Shown piece by piece: positions 1-11,249 of a stretch of 64,000 nt of DNA (within the stretch, counting starts at the first letter, position 1; every line of letters starts with the position of its first letter). The stretch lies in contig OX637287.1 of NCBI GenBank assembly GCA_951799445.1, positions 4,836,001 through 4,900,000 on the forward strand, in the 5' to 3' direction. Both the position numbers and the translations under genes were made by a program. This DNA is from Pseudisothecium myosuroides (Eukaryota > Streptophyta > Bryopsida > Hypnales > Lembophyllaceae). The notes beneath the pieces were generated by a model. That model ran no database searches. It was given only the letters and a program-made list of their open reading frames with translations, and was not told the DNA's origin.

Positions 1-111
1 TTGAAGCATATTTGGACCTCAAAACATCACATCACTAGTATTTTAGGAGTCAAAGACAGTCTTGGCTTTTTCATCCACTTTTTTTCTTTTGATTTGATTT
101 AGTATATAAGG

Positions 112-494
112 CATTAGAGAAAAAACCAGCCCTTCGGAGGGTTGCTCCGCAGTGACATGCCAAGCTATTAAAATGCTTGGCCTGTCACTGCAGAACTGTC
201 CCTCAATGAGCAGTCAGCTTGGCAAAACGCTCGCCGAAACGGTCAGAAATCGGATTTTTTTTTTTTTTTTTTAAATTTTTAAATTAATTTTTAAATATTT
301 TTTTAAGACTAAAAAAAAAAAAATTTTTTTTTTTTTTTTTACTCGTATATTTCGTTTCCTACGCCACTGTCGCAGCAAAAACTGCTGCGCGGAAATAGGG
401 GAAAAATTAATTTTTTTGCAAAAAAAAAATAAATTTCAGGGTCCTCCGCAGGGCTGTGGAGCAGCCCTCTAGAGGGCCCACATTTTCTCTAATG
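112..494. repeat. Terminal-inverted-repeat element (MITE-like), 383 bp
   Basis: The ends are inverted copies: the left end reads CATTAGAGAAAA then a GC-rich stretch, and the right end is its complement closing in TTTTCTCTAATG. The similarity runs about 40 bp with a few mismatches (GCCCT, GAGGG and TGCTCC words are shared). Inside are a short hairpin (151-195, arms GCAGTGACATGCC and its complement) and long A and T runs. There is no coding capacity, and the superfamily is not identified. Confidence 0.6.
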
Positions 495-577
495 GATCTA
501 CACCACCAAAATGAGGTAAGATTGTTGGCGATAATTTGCCAAGAAAAAAATCACTACTACCACTCATTAGAAGAATT

Positions 578-889
578 ATGGTCAATTTTATTAAAATGGT
601 TGTATTTCATTAATTTGGTACCTTTAACAATTTAGACTGCACAGTCTGAACTGTCAAATTTGTACCAAAATCTATACTACTACTAGATTTTTGAAATCTA
701 TACCTATCCTAGATATTTGAAATCTATAACAATCCTAGATTTTTCGAACTGCACAGTCTAATGTCTGTGTCAATCATAGATTTTTGAAATCTAAAATTGA
801 CCTAGATGTTAGCAGTGTATACTTGTCCTATATGTCACGGTCTAAAAATGGCACATGGCGAATACCGCCATTTTGATGAAATTTGCCAT
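578..889. repeat. MITE with 29-bp terminal inverted repeats, copy 1
   Basis: The left end ATGGTCAATTTTATTAAAA is matched by the complement of the right end (861-889) at about 23 of 29 positions. The flanks continue as AATT on both sides, so a target-site duplication cannot be told apart from the inverted repeat. The interior repeats the word TAGATTTTTGAAATCTA several times. The same end sequence bounds the element at 2013-2165, so this is a family. Confidence 0.6.
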
Positions 890-1025
890 AATTACACCTA
901 CCATAATTGAAAAAAAATGTTTTATTATGAGGGATGAATGGTCAACATATTGTTTGTTTTTTCATCCATGATCCGGAGTGATTTAACTAATTAAAGATTT
1001 TACATCCGCTTTGTGGCATTTCATA

Positions 1026-2011
1026 TACCGTAACCATAGGGCAGGGTCGGCACATTGATGCCGAATATTTAATTAAAGTTCCCAAAGTAGATTCGGCACT
1101 TTAAAATTTAATTTTTATAAATTCAACATCAAATTCTAATCAATTTTTAATATTCGGCACATTCTATCAAAAGTTTTACAATTTGATGAGGTAAATGTGG
1201 AAAAGACAAACTCTTTTATACAATTGGGGTGGTAGGAGGTACAACAAACAATGTGGGATATGTGGATTAGGATTACTAGGAGCTCAACCATTCATAGTTA
1301 AGTCAAAAGCAGAAATTGTATTCAAAGTGGAATTCAGACCTCATTTTGGCATAGTAGAATTACTTTTTTCTAAAAACTTTGAACTAAGTTAATGTAGTAA
1401 ATCAAGCTAACTTTCAACTCCAAAAATCCGTTTTAGATTTCAAGCCTCCAATCAAAAGTTATGATCAAATTTCAAAGAGGGTTTGGAAGGGACATTTTTT
1501 TCAAACATCCCCTTTGAAATTTATTCATAACTTTTGATTGGAGGCTTGAAATCTAAAACGGATTTTTGGAGATCAAAGTTAGCTTGATTTCCTACATTAA
1601 CTTAGTTCAAAATTTTGTGAAATAAGTTATTCTACTATGCCAAAATAAGGTCTGAAATTATACTTTGAACACAATTCCTGTGTTTTGACAATGAATGGTG
1701 AAGTTTTCATCTTCAAATTATCCCATATACTTTGAGGGTTCATGATGGACAATGGATTTTATTATAAAAACGACCTCTTCATCCTTCACCTTCACAATAT
1801 GTTATTGAAGAAAATCTTTCATTTTGCCATCAATTTTTTTTGATGGTAGATGGTCTCTAGAGTTTTGGACTAACATTGGACATTTTCTTTTTTTACAACA
1901 ATTTGGTCATTTAATTTTTGTTGAATTCGGCAATTTTTCAATTTCATTTTTTTTTTTCCGGCATTCATAAAAGTAATTAATTTCCGCCGATCCTGCCCTA
2001 AGGCTACGGTA
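1026..2011. repeat. Foldback element, about 1 kb, long-arm hairpin
   Basis: The ends read TACCGTAACCATAGGGCAGG and the near-exact complement (23 of the first 26 positions agree). Near the centre the arms are longer and better conserved: about 1287-1480 pairs with about 1508-1700, including the block around TCCGTTTTAGATTTCAAGCC. The loop is only about 30 bp. A 65-codon open frame at 1195-1392 lies inside the left arm and is not a credible gene. Such a hairpin could give double-stranded RNA if transcribed. Confidence 0.7.
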
Positions 2012-2012
2012 G

Positions 2013-2165
2013 ATGGACAATTTCGTTAAAATGGCGATATTTTTTTAAAATGGCATGAAAACAGTTTAGAACGGCCGTCTTGAAATCTATACTAGTCCTA
2101 GATGGTGAAAATGGCACACCGTCAAAGTGGTACTTGGAATACCGCCATTTTAACGAAATTGCCCA
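2013..2165. repeat. MITE with 29-bp terminal inverted repeats, copy 2
   Basis: This is a short (153 bp) relative of the element at 578-889. Its ends begin ATGGACAATTTCGTTAAAAT and match each other at about 27 of 29 positions, so it looks younger than copy 1. It abuts the foldback element at 1026-2011 with one base between them. Confidence 0.65.
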
Positions 2166-2845
2166 TATAGATAGTTTTTAGCTTCTATTTGAGATACAAA
2201 TTTGCATTATTTTACAAAAGTTTGTTACTTTCAATTTTGTTGGACTTTTATTTAATATAACTCCTTTCACAAAACTCTTGTTTGAAGATCATCTTTCTTT
2301 TACTAATGAAGAAAAACTTCATGAATGATGCATGTCTTTCATCTCAAGAGATTTTTGATTCAAAAGAGTCCATAAGTTTTACAAAGCAAAAGTCAAAGGC
2401 CTTCTTTGTCACAACATTAGCCCTAATTCTTGCCCTAATTATGTTCACATTGACATTGAGAATCTGAATACTTATGATTTTGTGATTTTGTTGCCACATC
2501 ATGATCACAAGGTTTTCATAAGGAAGAAGTGAACATCTTTATTCAATTGACATTGTTAAGACATTATGCAGTGAAGAAATTTTGTTTTAGAAGCAAATTG
2601 TACGGTGATGTAGGGGGAATGTGTTACATGTCGATTTGACAACTATGAAGGGTGATGGAGTGAACAATGGAGAAGAATGGAAAGTGGAGTATGTAATGAT
2701 GGACAATCTTTGTTAGTAATTGAGAGAATGTAAATTACTATGGAGAATCATCAAACGGTGTGGTGCATCAATTGTTTATAGTGATGAGTAGGATAAACTT
2801 CTTGATGGTCTTTTTAGGTAGTTTTTTCTTAGTTGTCTTTGCTTT
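2166..2845. other. AT-rich stretch without a recognised gene
   Basis: Only short frames occur (for example 61 codons at 2282-2467 with a hydrophobic end). No domain, splice structure or homology is visible. Confidence 0.5.
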
Positions 2846-2849
2846 CAAC

Positions 2850-3085
2850 CCTAATAAGAAAGTTGCGTCCGTTTTTTGTAAGATAAATGACAGTGAATCC
2901 TTTTATATAGGACAAAAGTGCAACTATATATTCATCCTCGGAATTTTGTTGTGAAAAGGGAAGTCTTCCACATTAGTTTGACTTCCAATGAGTGTTTTTG
3001 TACTTTTTAAAGCCAATGATTCACACGGTATCCATAGGAATGATTTCCATAGTCACTAGCATGTCCTTTAAGGATTAAATTTTCT
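2850..3085 (+). repeat. Dispersed repeat D, copy 1
   Basis: The segment contains GTGAATCCTTTTATATAGGA, then GGAATTTTGTTGTGAAAAGG, then AGCCAATGATTCACACGG. Closely related segments occur in the same orientation at 56165-56385, 62736-62933 and 63841-64000. It is non-coding and its class is unknown. Confidence 0.65.
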
Positions 3086-5177
3086 TTCAAAGATTTAAAT
3101 CATCAAAGAGACGAACCACAAGTCTTATATTTGTTTTTTTGTCTCAACCTCATTGCTGCATTTCTTCAAAAATTGGCTACATGCACTCCTATAGATGCCG
3201 TGGATTTGTATCAAATTGTTGCATGGCTCTTCTGTCTCTTCAATCTAGAAGCATGTTTCTTTTGACATTCTTTTGCACAATTTAAGGCAGAGGTTTTAGG
3301 GTTTAAGCAAGGGTCATTTTTTATTGGCGTCAGCTATTCGTGCATGAGAAGGGTGTAGGACCTTTGTCCAATGCAAAAAACCACCTTTGTCCAATGCTTG
3401 AGGGCATACTTGAGGCATACGTTCTTTAAGGTGTCCAAATTGCACCAAGTATGCCAAGACACGCTCAAGCAAGCTTCAAGATCAAATAAATACGAACGGC
3501 CTGCGATTCTTAGGCTAGTGTGTGTTTGATATCCTAACTAGTTGTTTTGTTCAGGTTTGAATTAATTAGACCTCGAATAATGCATGCATTTGACATATTC
3601 CATTACAAGCTTTGAAGAGATGAATGGAAATGATGTTATCCCATGCAGATACAACGATGCTTGGACAATACCGTCTATCATCTTAGAAGCTGCAACCACG
3701 GATCTCATGGACTTGCTCGGTTGCTCCAATCGTTGCAAGAATGACTGGCTAATTTTGTTCCACTTTGGCTGCTTTCGGCTAGTACTCCCAATACTACGAG
3801 CTTTTTGCATATAAATTGTTTTAAATAAAATAAAATAAGGATAATTAGTATAACACTAGAAATAGCATATCACCAAAATTTGTGTTTTGTGACAATGTTT
3901 CAGTACCGGTCTTTCTTGCAATGACCCCTCCCTGAATGTCCTCCAGTATATCAACCCCTACTTTAATTGGATACTTTCAAGCACCATAAATCAAAATGTT
4001 GCTGGCTAGCAAATGCTTTCCAAACTGCCTTTTCCAGTATTTCCATTTTGCTCACCCTCACGTCCAAACTTGATTCTTGATACTGTAAAAACATGGGCAA
4101 AACAGGCTGTAACTGAATATGAAACTTTCCAGCACGTGGAGACTAGTATGTTCTGGATCATTGAATCGATCTTCACAGTACTCTTAACTTGCCAAACGAG
4201 ATTCAAGATGCACATTTCTGTTGCCACTATATAGTAACTCGGTGCTACGAATCCATATCCCTCTTGGAGGATCAGGATACAATATCTTGCTAGATAGTAT
4301 CTCCTTTGTAACAGGCACTGCGTGTCTTCACTGCTAACACTGCATTGCGTAGTATTGGCGGTATTGCAACAAGCAACAACCATCGCATTGGAGAATGAAG
4401 CTCTGGATGGGGTACTAGGCCGGAAAGTGGAGGGATGCCAGGGTGAACACGTGAGAAGGCTGGGGAAGTTCCCTGGGTGAACACGACAAGGCTGCAAAGT
4501 ACCGAGAGCGGAGGCGCGGGGTCCTGTGAAGGGCATGTTGGCAAGCCTTTGTCCGGGCCGCATGAATTGCTCAAGAGGGGGTAGATAACGTCTCGACAGT
4601 ATTATGCCTTCCATCCTGTCCAATCTCCATCTCCTCCAGCATCCACTGCTCCGTCCTAGCGGCACCTGCAGGTCCTCGTGCCATCTTTCCCCACGCTGTC
4701 GGCGTTTCATCCCTTTCCCGCATCCTGAGTTGCGCTGTTAGTCGCTTCTGCTTCTCAATCACTCTCTTTAGAGACGTGGACTAGCTGGGAGGTCTAATTG
4801 TATAATGGATTTTAATTGTGGTCAGTTAATGTCCTTGTCCTCCCTTCTACTAAATGTGCTGTCAAAGGGAGCGTGACTAGGAAGCCTAATTCTAGCTCCC
4901 TTTCCAATATGTGAAAACTCGGTTGCGGTTGTTGCTTTTCAGTGACGTGAGCTCTTTTAATTTCAAGTCTCCGAAAATGAGGGATTGCTGAGTAAATGTC
5001 CACTGTGGAAGTGATGTGATCACAGAAGTGTGTTAGTAATGGCAGTGGATACGGCACTGCCCTGGCAGAGGAGGTGAAGTAATGAGTGCCTTCTCCGATG
5101 TTTTGTCGTCTTTGTTTCCGGCTTGCGAAACTGCTAATTTCGTATGGTGGTGTTGATATTCAGGTTGATTTTTTGCA
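3086..5177. other. Intergenic; no supported gene
   Basis: Overlapping open frames exist at 4006-4762 on the minus strand in a locally GC-rich segment, but none shows a domain, a paralogue in the window or convincing codon structure. I see no RNA gene. Confidence 0.45.
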
Positions 5178-5476
5178 ATGACTGATGGTTAGGCTTTGGT
5201 GTGCGACAATGGATCCAGAACGATCAAGGTGTGTTTTGATCCCAATGCTTGTGGTTTTGCGGTTCATGTGCGTCGATTCATGTATAGTGTCCAAATACTT
5301 AATATCTCGTTTAATACCTCTTCTAGTAAATCATGGGTTCTGATGCACTTGGAATGCGTAAACGGCTGCTATTGAAACTACAAGCTCCACTGCATATCAA
5401 GCGACTTGCGGAAATTTCTAACCTATATGTGGATGTTGCACTGCAAGCCGGTTTCGCTGGAGATGATGCTCCTCGT
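5178..5476 (+). pseudogene. Actin gene remnant (N-terminal exon ends)
   Basis: Two short in-frame matches to the actin N-terminus lie either side of an intron-like gap. The first (5178-5228) reads M-T-D-G, stop, A-L-V-C-D-N-G-S, then R-T-I-K, and ends in AAG before GTGTGT, a donor-like site. The second (5447-5476) reads AGFAGDDAPR, the invariant actin block, followed by V-G and a TAG. In plant actins an intron splits these two blocks at this place. The first block has an in-frame TAG, the second stops within three codons, and no later actin sequence follows. It is therefore a truncated, intron-bearing remnant, not a processed copy. This assignment rests on the two motifs only. Confidence 0.6.
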
Positions 5477-5485
5477 GTGGGGTAG

Positions 5486-6530
5486 TTGCAAGAAACACTT
5501 AACGTTTTTCCATCAAAAACGCGTTTTCAGGCCATAGGACTGGCAGTACTACGGGTCCTACAAGTACTGGGCGACAATGGACGCAGAGAATCTTGACCGT
5601 CGGTTTGGAGTTCAAGATTGCCTGCGCTCTCGACAGCTGGCTGGGCAAGGCTGCAGCGCATTAAAGTCGCCGCATTGAACTAGGTCGTTCAACGTCTCAC
5701 ATCAAAAACTTCATCTATTCGGACGGGGGAGGATGAACAGATTTAGGGAACGGAGGATGGCTTTCCGTGGGCTTTCCGTTGTCGTCTTCGTCCGCTGCCA
5801 ACTCTGGGTCGATATTCTGGGTCCACACCGATCTGAGTGCAGCTTTCGATTCTCTGTGCGCGGATGCCGGAATTTTGAAGGAAGTGTTGTTGGCGTTGTT
5901 GGTGTGCCGTCAAAAGGAGGAGGACGACGTCGGCGCTGCGGCGAGGAAGAGGTGAAGGCTGCACGGTAGTGCGGGCTGCTTGTGAGAGAAGTCTTCCGCA
6001 CATGTACTGCCAGGGGCTTCGCAAAGGCGTAGGAGGACCCCGTGGTTGCATGGAGAGAAGCTGCGAGGAAGGAAGACGCGATTTGAGCAGCGAGCGACGG
6101 ATTTCGTGCGGACTTGGAGTGGTTTCCATAGCGTTTCAGGTTTGTCCAAGCCTCGTGACGTCCTCCTGTCGACTGTGCTTCCCCTCGTAGATTTTTCAAA
6201 CTTGCTGTAGTCGGCTTTGGGAGACTCTTTTGTTTTAGCTTTGGTCGGCCGCGGTTCTAAGCTTTTAGGCTTCGGTAGAGAAATGTCGGAAGGTACTTTA
6301 CGAGCTCACTCCTTCTGCATGGGCACTTTTGTTTGGTGAGACTCTTCCTACTTCAGGGTTTAGGATTTTAGCTTTGGTGCAGAGGACGCGACAACAACGA
6401 TTTATAGAGCGCACAGAGATTGCCGACATCCTCTCTACGACATCAGTCCGCAGTTTCTTCCGGTAGGGGTTAAGGTTACATTTTTTGGACTGCGAGTTCT
6501 TCTTTGCCGTTCCACTATAAAAAAAACCCG
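5486..6530. other. GC-rich intergenic segment
   Basis: The segment from 5700 to 6300 is GC-rich with overlapping open frames on both strands. None resembles a known protein, and the overlap in all frames is typical of GC-rich non-coding DNA. Confidence 0.4.
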
Positions 6531-6764
6531 TTTTAGGTGACGAGCCCTAATTTTTTATGATGGATTTTAGGTGATGTCAATGTTGACAACCCAAATTTTT
6601 TATGTCAACAAAAATGTATAACGTAACATCAATATTGACAATCCATTGTTTTTATGTCAACATTGATGTTACATTGTACATTTTTGTTGACATAAAATTT
6701 TTGGGCTGTTAACGTTGACATCACCTAAAATCTGTCATAAAAAATTAGGGCTCGTCACCTAAAA
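6531..6764. repeat. Hairpin MITE, 234 bp, almost entirely inverted repeat
   Basis: The left end TTTTAGGTGACGAGCCCTAA is exactly mirrored at the right end. The similarity continues inward through TTTTTTATGA, GATTTTAGGTGATGTCAA and alternating TTGACAT/ATGTCAA words to the centre near 6648. Flanks are CCCG and TGGA, so no target duplication is evident. There is no coding capacity. The high arm identity suggests a recent insertion. Confidence 0.75.
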
Positions 6765-8285
6765 TGGAGGTTGCTTATAGTGTTCACAAATGTGAACAGA
6801 TTACTTCATTGGATTTCACCGACTACGACGTATTTAGGGTAGACCGCAAGCTCTTGCAGCAATGCCGGATCAGGGACGACTCCGAGCTGCTCCGCTTTTC
6901 AGGAGGAAAAGACATAGAGCGAGAACCTCGGACTCCGAGAACAAAGGGGACTCTGGTGGCCACTCCCGCCGAGGAAACAACACATCCAGGGAAGCCCGTG
7001 GGAGACCCAAGCTCGAGGACAATTTTGCCTCCTCTACCGTTTTGGAGTACGGACGCAGAGGTTTGGCAGAGGCGCTCCGCGCATTTGCCGGTGTCTCTGT
7101 GCCGGAGTCCGCGTCTGAGCCGGTCTCTGAGAAGCCCCGAGTTAGTTACAAAGCTAGGGTTCATGAATTGCTGCTTGAAAGCAAAGGCATTCTAGAGGAA
7201 TGCGGCAGGATCCGAAGTAGCTCGATCCAAAGTAGACTGCATAGACGAAGAGGTAGTCCTTGGTACAGTTGACCGCTGCGCGTCCTAGCGGAAGACATTT
7301 TCTCTGTCTGAAATGTTCAAACCACTTCAGTAAAGCTTCGGTTTCAGGGACATTTTTTCCGTGTTCTGCCTTCATGTTGACGTCATGTTGCTTTGCTGTT
7401 GGCTTCATGTGCCCTTCCCTTCACAGCAGGCGTTTGAATGTGAGGCCATGCTGCTGCTCTGTGTCCAGGGCAGTCCACTTTGTAATGTTCAGTGACACCC
7501 GTGCGTGCTTACCTGCTGTACTGGACACATGCTGTCACCACTGCTCAGTTCGTTGTAGCGCTGAGTGTAGCAAAGCGCTCTCTACAAATGCGCACATAGG
7601 ACTGTTTGAGTCCTCTCCTTCCTGCTGCATGTAGAGCTCTTTCCAATACTTGGGGGTTTAGAGAGTCTTCTGGCCGCCGTAGTCCACATGTTTGCACGAT
7701 TGGGCGTCCTCCTCGTGACACCTACCACACATTTAGGTTATACTTCGTGGACTGCGAGAGTGCCATAGGACTGCACGGTACTATCAAGCGCTTATGGTCC
7801 GCGGTTTAGGGTCTTCACTGTGCGCATCAGAAAGTGCTGCAGTTAGTGCGTTCACTCCTTTGCAAGCGTCAAGATTGCTTACTGCTACTTGTAGTGCTCG
7901 CCAAGTTCGAATAGGACAAGTGCAAGAACTAAGTAATCCGTGGATCACTACGCACAGTACCTGCGGTTTAGGCAGATGTACTGCAGTCTCCAATTCTACG
8001 CATGCTCAAGACGCGTGTGGAACTATCGGCGCTGCAGCAATACTGCTGCCGCATCGGCTATCCCTCCAATACCCCAAGCATTGCAGGGCAAGGTCCTACT
8101 GACGCTCTAGGGAGTACTACGGAATGGCGTTTGTAGTCCTCACAACCACTCAGTGAGCGCACGTATTCCCCAGACAGTGCTGTAGTACGCCGGACTAGGA
8201 GCAGCTTTGAATACTCGAAGTACTCATTCGTAGAACTGTAGGTTGACTGAACACCACCAGTCGTTTACTGAAGCTTTTTTTTGTG
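6765..8285. other. GC-richer segment without a recognised gene
   Basis: Open frames of 100-143 codons (6764-7195, 6862-7272, 7260-7634 on plus; 6823-7164 on minus) overlap each other in several frames. No motif, transmembrane pattern or paralogue supports any of them. A transcribed non-coding unit cannot be excluded. Confidence 0.35.
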
Positions 8286-9300
8286 GTTTTGTACTATTAA
8301 TAGATAATTACATGGGCTTCATGTTCACATTAAGTCATAGTAGGATAAAATCTATAATCAATCATATTTAAAATCCTTCATGGATACACTTCATTTTCCA
8401 ACTATTATAAATGTAAAATTTATTACTATTTTCTAAAGAAGAGATTTCATCATACGGTCTTACACCTAACTTAAATGTCTACTTTTCTACAAATTTCTTT
8501 TGCAACTATTAATCATATAGTCTTATATATGAATTGAATGTCTACTACTTTACCAAATTCTGAGTTTAATTCTTGAGCACCTCCAAGATCATAATGTTCA
8601 AAGTTATACAATAAGTTTTTTCAATCAATCTCAAAGGTGAATTTTCAACTTCTCGACTTTTTAACTTCCAAGAAAAAATGCCGGTCTTTTCCTTTTAAAA
8701 AAATTTCATATTATATTTAAAGATTGACTCAAGAATCTATAAAACAAAGCACAATTTTTTTTAATAAATTCATTTTCATCCTTTCAATAATCATGAGTTC
8801 ATTATGTAGAAGAGGTAAATAAGATAATATAATAAATTGAATTGCTAATAAATCTTATAGGAATTTACAAGAAGCCAATCTAATAGTAAAAACATTGTAA
8901 AAAATATTTTAAACCCCATCCACTTTCTTGTTTTCAAAATCATGAAAATGGAGTTAAGAAAAAAAGGCTCATCATGTTGTTTTTCCAAAAGTTCAAATTT
9001 TAGTGTTGTCTCCCAAAAGAATTCTTCATATGTTTTACCTCACTCATTAGAATGGAATAAACAAAAGAGAAGGATCTATTCTACAAAAATTGAATTTAAA
9101 TTTAAAAAATTATTCTTTTAGTTGCTTTACAGTTTTCTAAATAAACAATATAAATTTATAACCACAAACTAGTTTGATTTTTTGCAAATTGGACAATTGG
9201 AAAGCTAAAGAAAATGCCCGTGCTATATAAAGTTTAAAAAAATTCATTGAAAATTGCAATTATAGGAGCGTGACTAAATAGGACAAGACACAAGTAATGG
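8286..9300. other. AT-rich intergenic DNA
   Basis: The segment is strongly AT-rich with only short frames. Nothing supportable is seen. Confidence 0.5.
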
Positions 9301-9327
9301 TCATTCTCGTCCAACTTGGCAACTTTG

Positions 9328-9405
9328 TCGTCGTTGTCATCGTCGTCCATCTCATCATCGTCATCCATCTCATTGTTGTCATTGTCCATCTCATTGTTGT
9401 CATTC
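9328..9405. repeat. CAT/GAT/GTC trinucleotide microsatellite
   Basis: The tract is built from CGTCGT, CATCTCATCATCGTC and CATCTCATTGTTGTCATTG units. Read on the minus strand it would encode Asp/Asn/Glu/Met runs; on the plus strand, Ser/Leu/Ile runs. It is best treated as a simple repeat. Confidence 0.6.
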
Positions 9406-9849
9406 GCCTTATTCAAGGTGACCAAGTTCCTTAGTGGACCAACATTCAAGCCCGGTTTCAGCACCCGTTATTTTGTCCATCCACGGGCATTGATATCGCA
9501 AACCTAGGATCCAACATAGGCTCTACTGCCCAACCTTTGGAAACACTGCCCGCAAGGTGTGTGCAAACGGTACAACAAGGGCTTTGGCCCATGGAAACAG
9601 TGACCCGCAATTTCGAAGTCTACATACCTGAAACACAATATTGCCTACCTTTAAATTGCATCTGACGAATTTCTGAGCCCATAACTCCCCACGTGCAAAA
9701 AGTATTCCATAAAAAGTAATTTGGAAGATAAATATTCGTTTCGTTTCCTGGTCCGTCGTTAAATCTCATTGTTTATTTGGCATCTTCAAACACACGTATT
9801 CCTGTATTTTTCCATCAATACGCACTCTTGGCTTGAATTTGTTTTGTAG

Positions 9850-10175
9850 GCCTGCCACCTTCACCGCCCTCTCAAGCAGAGCCAGATTCTGTCCTTCCTC
9901 CAATAAACAGTGGAGGGACTGCTCAGCGACCGATTGGAGTGGGTCTTAATAATGTTGGTCACAAGATGAGTAGTACAAAAGTCGCTGTGATTGCCCTTGC
10001 ATCGACGATGGGTGCAGTGATCAGTCTTGGTGTTATCTGGCTAATAATGCTGAAATGTAATAACCGGGTCCAATCACTGGAAAAGGCCACGGAGCTGAAT
10101 TATCCTTCTGCCTTGAAACGCCCTACTTGTTCACGTACTCCTAACTTCTCATTTGAAATTGGAACCACAATCTAA
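9850..10175 (+). CDS. Probable internal exon of a receptor-like kinase (Pro-rich stalk plus membrane segment)
   Basis: After an acceptor-like TTGTTTTGTAG the frame (phase 1) reads a Pro/Ser-rich stalk starting LPPSPPSQ. A hydrophobic membrane span follows (VAVIALASTMGAVISLGVIW), then a basic stop-transfer stretch (LKCNNR) and a short Ser/Thr-rich cytoplasmic start. This order resembles the stalk and transmembrane region of the ALE2 / proline-rich receptor-kinase class of plants. No kinase domain follows: the frame stops at 10173-10175, and a copia fragment and a long repeat come next. The real exon may therefore end earlier, at an unseen donor, or the gene may be truncated. Family assignment is inference from layout, not from a catalytic domain. 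Confidence 0.4.
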
Positions 10176-10243
10176 GGGTTGAAGGTTTTAGCTCATTACA
10201 CTCAAGCGTCGCTGGAGGTGCAACCCCACTTTTCAATATGATG

Positions 10244-10862
10244 CTACCCACTTTGTTTGTTGCCAAACAATGTCAAACCCATCTTCTTGCAAAGAGTCTC
10301 ATGTTGCGGCTTTGTAAGCATGTCCACCATCATGTGCTCCATGGAAATGTACTTCATTTCAATCACATCTTCTTCAACTTTCTTATGAATGAAATGGTGC
10401 TGAATGTCAATGTATTTGCTCCGAGAGTGATGGATGGGATTCTTCACCAAGGCAATGGCGCCTTGATTGTCACACATGATGCGTGTGCTCTTCTCTTGCT
10501 CCAATCCAACACCACTCATGAGTTGCCTTAGCCGTATGGCCTCCCTCGTGCATTGGCTAATAGCCATGTACTCCGCCTCGATGGTAGACAACGCAATGGT
10601 AGGTTGTTTCTTTGAATTCCACATTAAGGAGCCGCCTCTAGGCATAAACACATAGCCCATTGTTGACCTCCTATTGGTTGCATCTCCAGCCCAATCTGCA
10701 TCACAAAAGCCCACCAATGCAAGGCTCTTGCCTCCAAGTACCAACTTGGCATCCAAAGTACCTTGGAGGTATCACATGACCCTCTTGACCGCTATCCAAT
10801 GCTCTTGGTCACTCTTATCCATGTATTGGCTCACCACACTTGTCGCAGCACAGGGCAAACAA
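10244..10862 (-). pseudogene. Ty1/copia retrotransposon fragment: C-terminal RNase H
   Basis: This is the end of a Copia polyprotein. The RNase H motifs are in order: FCDADWAGD (first Asp), STIEAEYMA (Glu), CDNQGAI (second Asp), then HHSRSKYIDIQHH and DMLTKP near the C-terminus. The 170-codon frame at 10244-10756 is open. Upstream, the same frame continues through the conserved SQYMDKSD region but is broken by a TGA at 10772-10774, where the family normally has Arg, consistent with a C-to-T change. Homology ends near 10862. There is no reverse transcriptase, integrase or LTR, so the fragment is truncated at both ends and non-autonomous. Confidence 0.85.
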
Positions 10863-11249
10863 TTTCCCTGTTATACTCCCAAAAACCACCTAAAGCATAA
10901 CAAAAGTGACTCTAAAGATCAAACCCATGAGATCCTGTGAAGTGTCTAGCCTATTTATGATTCTAAACTCAGTTAGTCTCCAAACTCCAAAATTCTGGTC
11001 CACTACTGAAAACTGGAGACAACACCAACAACAAAAATGAAGACCCAGCCACCCTTCACCTTCCGGTTCCGGATGGCACCCGGTTCAACAAACTGCCAAA
11101 ATACCAAGACATTCTCACTTCCGGTCCTGGGTACCATTCCTGGACCGATCCGTTCTGGTCTATTCTCACTCTCCAATCTCCTATCCGGTTTGGTTTTGCC
11201 TCTGTTTAACCATCAGAGGGGTCGCCGCTTGTATTTGTGAGTGGTAGGC
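10863..11249. other. Non-coding gap
   Basis: No gene or repeat is recognised between the copia fragment and the long repeat that starts near 11250. Confidence 0.45.

Noticed and set aside
1195..1392. 65-codon frame in the first foldback element
   Set aside because: Within a hairpin arm, and the mirrored arm does not keep the frame.
4006..4762. 234-codon minus-strand frame in a GC-rich patch
   Set aside because: Three frames overlap here with no domain, paralogue or splice support; composition explains the open frame.
5711..6199. 162-codon minus-strand frame and its overlapping partners
   Set aside because: Open in several frames on both strands at once, typical of GC-rich non-coding DNA.
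6764..7272. 143- and 136-codon plus-strand frames after the hairpin MITE
   Set aside because: The first begins inside the MITE border, and both overlap a minus-strand frame; no recognisable motif.
9234..9464. Asp/Glu-rich 76-codon frame
   Set aside because: Translation of a trinucleotide microsatellite.
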